A DNA stretch of 8,245 nucleotides, taken from NCBI GenBank assembly GCA_964514665.1, contig CAZESH010000197.1, positions 1-8,245 on the forward strand, read 5' to 3'. Each line of letters starts with the position of its first letter. Within the stretch, counting starts at the first letter, position 1. Shown here in pieces: positions 5,356 to 8,245 of the stretch. The notes beneath the pieces are model-generated. The model saw nothing but the letters and a program-made list of their open reading frames with translations. It was not told where the DNA came from and did not search any database. The DNA comes from CAZESH01 sp964514665. Lineage in GTDB: Bacteria > Bacillota > Bacilli > Paenibacillales > KCTC-25726. The translations under genes and the position numbers were made by a program.

Positions 5356-6027
5356 TCACTCTCCTTTATATTCCACGTTCCCCGGTCGTATACGATGAAG
5401 CTGCGAAATTTTTTCTATTTTCATTTGTTGTTCCTGCAAATAAGCAAACTCCATGGAAGCCTCTTCTATCCCCCATTCATCGGGGGGGCGGCTGATCACC
5501 TGGGCGATTCGCAGCTGCGTCGGTCTTAAGTGGGAAGCGGCAATCACCGCCTGCTCATTCCCTTCCGAGCCGGCGTGGGCCATGCCCCGCAGCGATCCCA
5601 TGACGTATATATCGCCGGTACTGATGACCGAGCCTCCCGGATTGACATCCCCCACAAACATCAGATTGCCTTCACAGGCAACCGTTTGTCCGGAGCGGAC
5701 AACACCCTTTCTAAGCATGAAGGGCGGCAGCATCTCATGCAAGCCGATTGCATCCGCCGGGTCGGATTCGATCGATTGAATCAGCAAATTGCCTTGCTGG
5801 CTAATGATGCTGCGAATCGTTTCCTTCTGCTCCTCAACTATATGCCGCTTGCCCATTTTTACCTGTACATGAACAGCGGGTCCGGTTAAAATTTGCTGAT
5901 GTGTTTTCGCAAGCTTATGCCGCAGCTCGGCGATCAAAGCCTCAAAATCGCACTGATCGTCCAGCAAGAAAACAAGTCCGTCCTTAACGCCCTTGATTGT
6001 GACATGATGATGTTTTGCTGAAGACAT
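5356..6027 (-). CDS. minC: Septum site-determining protein MinC, FtsZ inhibitor
   Basis: A 223-residue MinC that destabilises FtsZ polymers as part of the MinCD complex. The N-terminal domain (about 1-100) starts with HHHVTIKGVKDGLVFLLDD. The C-terminal right-handed beta-helix domain (about 107-185) carries the RSGQ motif (111-114) that binds MinD, followed by the repeating glycine pattern GNLMFVGDVNPGG, STGDIYVMGSLRGMAHAG. Its length is normal for the family. The start is ATG 6027, with GGGAGG nine bases upstream. It ends 5 bases before the preferred minD start. The 80-base gap to mreD is the largest inside the cluster and could hold a promoter, but I see no clear -35/-10 pair. Confidence 0.95.
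   Translation of the reverse strand: MSSAKHHHVTIKGVKDGLVFLLDDQCDFEALIAELRHKLAKTHQQILTGPAVHVQVKMGKRHIVEEQKETIRSIISQQGNLLIQSIESDPADAIGLHEMLPPFMLRKGVVRSGQTVACEGNLMFVGDVNPGGSVISTGDIYVMGSLRGMAHAGSEGNEQAVIAASHLRPTQLRIAQVISRPPDEWGIEEASMEFAYLQEQQMKIEKISQLHRIRPGNVEYKGE
5361..5367 (-). promoter_or_regulatory. Ribosome binding site that decides the minD start
   Basis: AAAGGAG inside the 3' end of minC lies 10 bases upstream of the GTG at 5350 but only 1 base upstream of the GTG at 5359. Spacing favours 5350, which also matches the usual MinD N-terminus. Confidence 0.65.
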
Positions 6028-6107
6028 TGACGGCTTCCTCCCAAACTATACATTTCGTGTTTGCCCGCGTTTTTTCCTTCTCTTGCAGGAAAACTTTCTT
6101 CCCTTGT

Positions 6108-6644
6108 CTATTCGTCTTCCTTGCGGACGGGCAAGCTTTCTTCAAAATACCATCGGGCAGGAATATAGATCAGCAACGCGAACAACAGATTGATCATCAT
6201 ACTGGGAAGAATCGACTTGATTAAGACGTCTTGATACATCATTGCGGTTACATTGAAAAAATGATAGATCGCATACTGCAGACTGCCGTATATCCATTCA
6301 CCGACAGCGATGAAACCGAGGGTGGAGAACAGCTCAATCCTCCCCCGACGGTTATACAAACCGACGATATAGCCGATCAAGCCCAATGTAAAGGCATGAA
6401 CGCCCAGCATGTGTCCGTAGTAATACAAATCCTGTAAAAATCCGAAGACAAGCCCATAGATAAGTGCCGCATAACGATTGACATAAATCGCGATAAAAAC
6501 AAGTCCGACAAGCATGAAATGCGGAGTGATCATGACCCGCTCCGTCCAAGGGTCAGGAATCAGCCATGGAAACAAAGCACCTTCAAGCAAAAAAATCACA
6601 AGCATCAGCAGCCACAGCAAATTCAAGCGCATTTCCCATCTCAT
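6108..6644 (-). CDS. mreD: Rod shape-determining membrane protein MreD
   Basis: A 178-residue, very hydrophobic protein with five to six predicted membrane segments, the size and layout of MreD. MreD is the integral membrane part of the elongasome and works with MreC to link cytoplasmic MreB to cell-wall synthesis. Conserved-looking features are the N-terminal LEGALFPWL, the central YGLVFGFLQDLYYYGHMLGVH, with an acidic residue in a membrane-proximal loop as in Bacillus MreD, and a charged C-terminus (RKEDE). Its ATG overlaps the mreC stop in an ATGA arrangement, so the two are translationally coupled. MreD sequences diverge quickly; the call rests on topology, motifs and position. Confidence 0.93.
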   Translation of the reverse strand: MRWEMRLNLLWLLMLVIFLLEGALFPWLIPDPWTERVMITPHFMLVGLVFIAIYVNRYAALIYGLVFGFLQDLYYYGHMLGVHAFTLGLIGYIVGLYNRRGRIELFSTLGFIAVGEWIYGSLQYAIYHFFNVTAMMYQDVLIKSILPSMMINLLFALLIYIPARWYFEESLPVRKEDE

Positions 6645-7543
6645 GGCTGTGGAACCTCAATGACAAAAAGCGTCTGTCCCGGACGGAAATGAGCCGCCGG
6701 TTTAATCATGGCTTTGTAAGTAATGCCGAAATCGCCTTCCTGCTTGGATACGATCGTGCCGACGACAATACCTTCCGGGAATACCCCGCCGAGACCGGAC
6801 GTAATCACGGTATCGCCTTTTTCTATCCGATTGCTGTCACTATCCGGAATTTTATTCATCACAAGATAGCCCAACTCGTTATTATAGCTTTCAATCATTC
6901 CGAAAACCGGATTGCTGCCGTCGTTTTTACTTTTCACCGTGGCAGCGATCGCCTTGCTCGTATCCAGTTTGAAATCCACATCTTTATATATGATATCCGA
7001 TATGAGCTGAACTGTGGCGTAATAGGGAGATACCCGTTCAATGCGGCCGATCAGTCCATCCTCCGTCGCCACCGCCATATTTTCGCGGATGCCGTCCTTG
7101 GTACCCAAATTGATTTTGATCGTGGTGTTGTACACGGGGTCCGGGCTGATCGCCACAGCTTGCGCCGCATGCCAGACATAATCATTTTCATGCTTTTGCC
7201 GCTCGGTAAAGGCAAGCGCCCGTTCCAATTCGGAATTTTGCGTTTCCAGTGCGTTCAGGCGGGCCGAATCTCTTGCATACTGCATCAGACGTTTTTTCAT
7301 TATTTTGTTTTCCGTGTACAATTTGCGTAAATTGCCGATATCCCCAAAGAAGCCCGCTATGTAACCAGCGGGCTTATATACTAATCCTTGGGCAAAAGAA
7401 ACGGTGTCGCTGATCATTTTTTCCGGCAAGGTGGCTGATTCCCGATTGCCTAGAGTAAGACCCATCAGCGCAATCGCAAGAATAACGCCAATCAACAAAA
7501 TGAAAAGCCGCTTATTCCCCATTAATTTAAACAACAGCAGCAC
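6641..7543 (-). CDS. mreC: Rod shape-determining protein MreC
   Basis: A 300-residue bitopic protein. A short basic N-terminus (MGNKRL) precedes one membrane anchor (about 12-30). Next come a coiled coil (about 68-116, rich in Leu, Glu, Lys and Arg), then the extracytoplasmic beta-barrel domain with GTKDGIRENMAVATEDGLIGRI and SGLGGVFPEGIVVGTI, both typical of MreC. MreC scaffolds the elongasome and dimerises through its coiled coil. The start is uncertain. GTG 7543 is the longest option. TTG 7534 has AAGGTG at good spacing and gives FKLMGNKRLF. ATG 7522 matches the B. subtilis start but lacks a ribosome binding site. It begins 15 bases after mreB and overlaps mreD by four bases. Confidence 0.95.
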   Translation of the reverse strand: MLLLFKLMGNKRLFILLIGVILAIALMGLTLGNRESATLPEKMISDTVSFAQGLVYKPAGYIAGFFGDIGNLRKLYTENKIMKKRLMQYARDSARLNALETQNSELERALAFTERQKHENDYVWHAAQAVAISPDPVYNTTIKINLGTKDGIRENMAVATEDGLIGRIERVSPYYATVQLISDIIYKDVDFKLDTSKAIAATVKSKNDGSNPVFGMIESYNNELGYLVMNKIPDSDSNRIEKGDTVITSGLGGVFPEGIVVGTIVSKQEGDFGITYKAMIKPAAHFRPGQTLFVIEVPQP

Positions 7544-7558
7544 CTTCTAACCCATTTT

Positions 7559-8245
7559 TCAAGATTTGCGTCTGGAATGTCCGGAAGGACCGTTCTTGGA
7601 TCTGAATAGATGAATGTTTTCAAGCGCCCTTCCCGTACCGATCGCTACACAATCCAAAGGATTATCCGCAACGATGACGGGCATGCCCGTTTCTTTGGTA
7701 AGCAGGCGGTCCAGGTTTTTCAGCAGTGCGCCGCCTCCTGTAAGGACGATTCCCCTGTCCATGATGTCCGCCGCAAGCTCGGGCGGGCATTTTTCCAATG
7801 TGACTTTTACCGCGTCGACGATGCTGTAGACGGTATCGGACAACGCTTCGGTAATTTCGTCGGAAGTAATCGCAATCGTATTGGGCAGTCCCGTCACAAG
7901 GTCGCGTCCGCGAATTTCCATCGTTTCGGTCTTCTGTAAATTCGTCGCCGACCCGATATCCATCTTGAGCTGCTCTGCCGTTCTTTCCCCGATCATCAGG
8001 TTATAGGTTCTTTTGATGAATTGCGTGATCGCTTCGTCGGCCTCATCTCCGGCTATCCGCACGGAGCGGCTGGTCACGATGCCTCCCAGGGAGATAACCG
8101 CCACCTCTGTCGTACCGCCGCCAATATCGACAACCATGCTGCCGGTCGGTTCCCAAACGGGAAGGTTGGCTCCGATGGCCGCGGCGAACGGTTCTTCAAT
8201 CGTAAAGGCTTCACGGGCTCCCGCTTGCCGGGTTGCGTCCTCAAC
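7559..8245 (-). CDS. mreB: Rod shape-determining protein MreB, C-terminal two-thirds (5' end off the right edge)
   Basis: The reading frame continues to the window edge, giving 228 residues out of the usual 335-345. MreB is the bacterial actin that forms membrane-bound filaments guiding lateral wall synthesis. Visible hallmarks are EEPFAAAIGANLPVWEPTGS, the second phosphate-binding loop VVDIGGGTTEVAVISLGGI, IGERTAEQLKMDIGSA, and the adenosine motif GIVLTGGGALLKNLD. The internal Met at 8137 is not a start, because the conserved sequence upstream of it is present and in frame. The C-terminus ends in a basic tail (GHSRRKS). mreC begins 15 bases downstream. MreB is chosen over the paralogues Mbl and MreBH because of the adjacent mreC and mreD. 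Confidence 0.96.
   Translation of the reverse strand, partial: VEDATRQAGAREAFTIEEPFAAAIGANLPVWEPTGSMVVDIGGGTTEVAVISLGGIVTSRSVRIAGDEADEAITQFIKRTYNLMIGERTAEQLKMDIGSATNLQKTETMEIRGRDLVTGLPNTIAITSDEITEALSDTVYSIVDAVKVTLEKCPPELAADIMDRGIVLTGGGALLKNLDRLLTKETGMPVIVADNPLDCVAIGTGRALENIHLFRSKNGPSGHSRRKS

Noticed and set aside
5351..5359. GTG at 5359 as the minD start (GTGA overlap with the minC stop)
   Set aside because: The ribosome binding site is only one base away, and family members start at the next in-frame GTG (5350). It remains possible.
6566..7330. 254-codon plus-strand frame across mreC and mreD
   Set aside because: It is antisense to well-supported mreC and has no ribosome binding site or recognisable motif.

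Overview
All genes supported here lie on the minus strand, so transcription runs from right to left. The window looks like a chromosomal segment of a low- to mid-GC, rod-shaped Firmicute, most likely a member of the Paenibacillaceae or a close Bacillales relative. This rests on the MreB-MreC-MreD-MinC-MinD order, on MinC/MinD sequences of the Bacillus type, on strong AGGAGG-type ribosome binding sites, on frequent GTG and TTG starts, and on a CcpA-type cre box. The genus is an inference.

Right part (8245 to 3397) is a cell-shape and division-site cluster: mreB (3' two-thirds only), mreC, mreD, minC, minD and a RodA-type glycosyltransferase gene. The genes overlap or nearly abut, except for an 80-base gap before minC. 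MreB/C/D and RodA form the elongasome, which builds the lateral wall. MinC/MinD keep the FtsZ ring away from the poles. No minE is present, so a DivIVA-type positioning system elsewhere is expected. After rodA come about 265 bases of sequence I cannot assign, then a clean intrinsic terminator at 3107-3130. In Bacillus subtilis the genes after minD are spoIVFA and spoIVFB. They are absent here, so the conserved neighbourhood is broken at this point.

The middle (3106 to 2731) has no convincing gene. It holds a weak plus-strand hairpin, a doubtful 68-codon minus-strand frame, and a compound terminator-like hairpin at 2840-2895. Nearer cstA is a short palindrome and a cre box that fits the full 15-position consensus 23 bases upstream of the cstA start.

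Left part (2730 to 1) is the most interesting: a four-gene unit of cstA (CstA-family peptide/pyruvate transporter), a 142-residue protein with a Cys-Cys pair and a possible thioredoxin-like layout, an 87-residue protein ending exactly in Cys-Cys-stop, and the start of an ArsA/Get3-family ATPase. A hairpin in the cstA-to-gene-2 gap may reduce expression of the three downstream genes relative to the transporter. The CC-stop ending recalls YbdD/YjiX, the small partner of CstA-family transporters in enterobacteria, although the rest of the protein does not resemble it. My reading is a CstA accessory module in which a Cys-bearing small protein, a possible ArsD-like carrier and an ArsA-like ATPase act with the transporter. 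The chemistry and cargo are unknown.
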